DNA from: DASYSL01 sp036003365
Lineage (GTDB): Bacteria; Eisenbacteria; RBG-16-71-46; DASYSL01
NCBI GenBank assembly: GCA_036003365.1
Contig: DASYSL010000082.1
Location: 1-6,239 of the forward strand
Length of the DNA stretch: 6,239 nt
Direction: 5' to 3'
Shown piece by piece: positions 6,004 to 6,239 of the stretch. The translations under genes and the position numbers were made by a program. Position 1 is the stretch's first letter, and each line of letters opens with the position of its first letter. The notes beneath the pieces are model-generated. The model had not been told where the DNA came from. It was given only the letters and a program-made list of their open reading frames with translations, and made no database searches.

Positions 6004-6239
6004 ATGACGGGTCGCGCGTGGATTCCGGTGTTCATTGTCCCTCTGGTCGTTCTTGGGCTTGGGGCGATGATCACCTCGAGCTTTGGGTTCCCTTCGGTCA
6101 AAGACATCAGCAAGAAGGCCGAGAAGGCGGTCGAGAAGAAGAAGCCGGAGGAGCAGAAGCCGGCCGACGCGAGCTCAGGGCAAGGGGGATCGGCCAGCTC
6201 GGCCAGCGCGGCGAGCGGCAAGGTGTCCGACGTGTCCAC
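6004..6239 (+). CDS. Membrane-anchored protein with charged low-complexity linker, N-terminal part only
   Basis: The first 78 residues are visible, with no stop before the window end. The start ATG has a strong AAGGAG site at 5992-5997 with 6 bases of spacing. Residues 6-26 (WIPVFIVPLVVLGLGAMITS) form one hydrophobic helix after a short basic N-terminus, so a membrane anchor or uncleaved signal is likely. Next come a KDISKKAEKAVEKKKPEEQK stretch (35-54) and a Ser/Ala/Gly-rich linker (55-70), as in tethers that carry a periplasmic domain. The functional domain lies outside the window. LysM-, SPOR- or other envelope-binding proteins often have this layout, but nothing here identifies it. The opposite strand is also open across this stretch, but it has no comparable ribosome site or membrane logic. 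Confidence 0.72.
   Translation, partial: MTGRAWIPVFIVPLVVLGLGAMITSSFGFPSVKDISKKAEKAVEKKKPEEQKPADASSGQGGSASSASAASGKVSDVS

Noticed and set aside
5949..6239. Minus-strand open frame opposite the last plus-strand gene
   Set aside because: The plus strand has an AAGGAG site, a membrane helix and a typical linker; the minus frame overlaps the palindrome and shows no clear domain.

Overview
This is a gene-dense, high-GC window (roughly two thirds G+C by eye) from a Gram-negative-looking bacterium. A secreted type-1 copper protein with a signal peptide implies a periplasm. The GC-rich codon use and Shine-Dalgarno sites fit a proteobacterium-like or myxobacterium-like lineage, but nothing visible fixes the phylum. 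There are no tRNA or rRNA genes, insertion sequences, CRISPR arrays or phage structural genes.

Left part, minus strand (1-1222): a two-gene operon. A periplasmic plastocyanin-like copper protein (548-1222) is followed after 2 bases by a membrane sensor (1-545, cut by the window edge). The sensor's visible part is one transmembrane helix plus a Cache-like extracytoplasmic domain. Their arrangement suggests a periplasmic copper or redox input coupled to a signalling protein whose output domain lies outside the window.

Centre, plus strand (1451-5335): after a 228-bp divergent spacer with a GC-rich hairpin and an extended -10 promoter candidate, there are three closely spaced genes. They are a MoxR/ChlI-type AAA+ ATPase (1451-2956), a TetA-like 12-helix MFS exporter (2969-4222) and a VWA-domain protein with a complete MIDAS (4241-5335). 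AAA+ plus VWA is the usual pairing of the MoxR/chelatase class. Here the pair is split by a drug-exporter-type gene, and the ATPase has a non-canonical Walker B (NE instead of DE). The VWA start lies just where a TG-extended -10 box would begin a leaderless transcript.

Right part (5346-6239): a small YvlD/phage-holin-4 type membrane protein on the minus strand converges on the VWA gene with a 10-bp gap. A 271-bp spacer then holds a 22-bp perfect inverted repeat, a 10-bp palindrome and a striking 40-bp near-perfect palindrome. It leads into the start of an unrecognised plus-strand gene for a membrane-anchored protein with a low-complexity linker, truncated by the window end.

The best candidate for an under-described system is the AAA+/MFS/VWA cluster. 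Its individual families are known, and no wholly new system can be claimed from the sequence alone.
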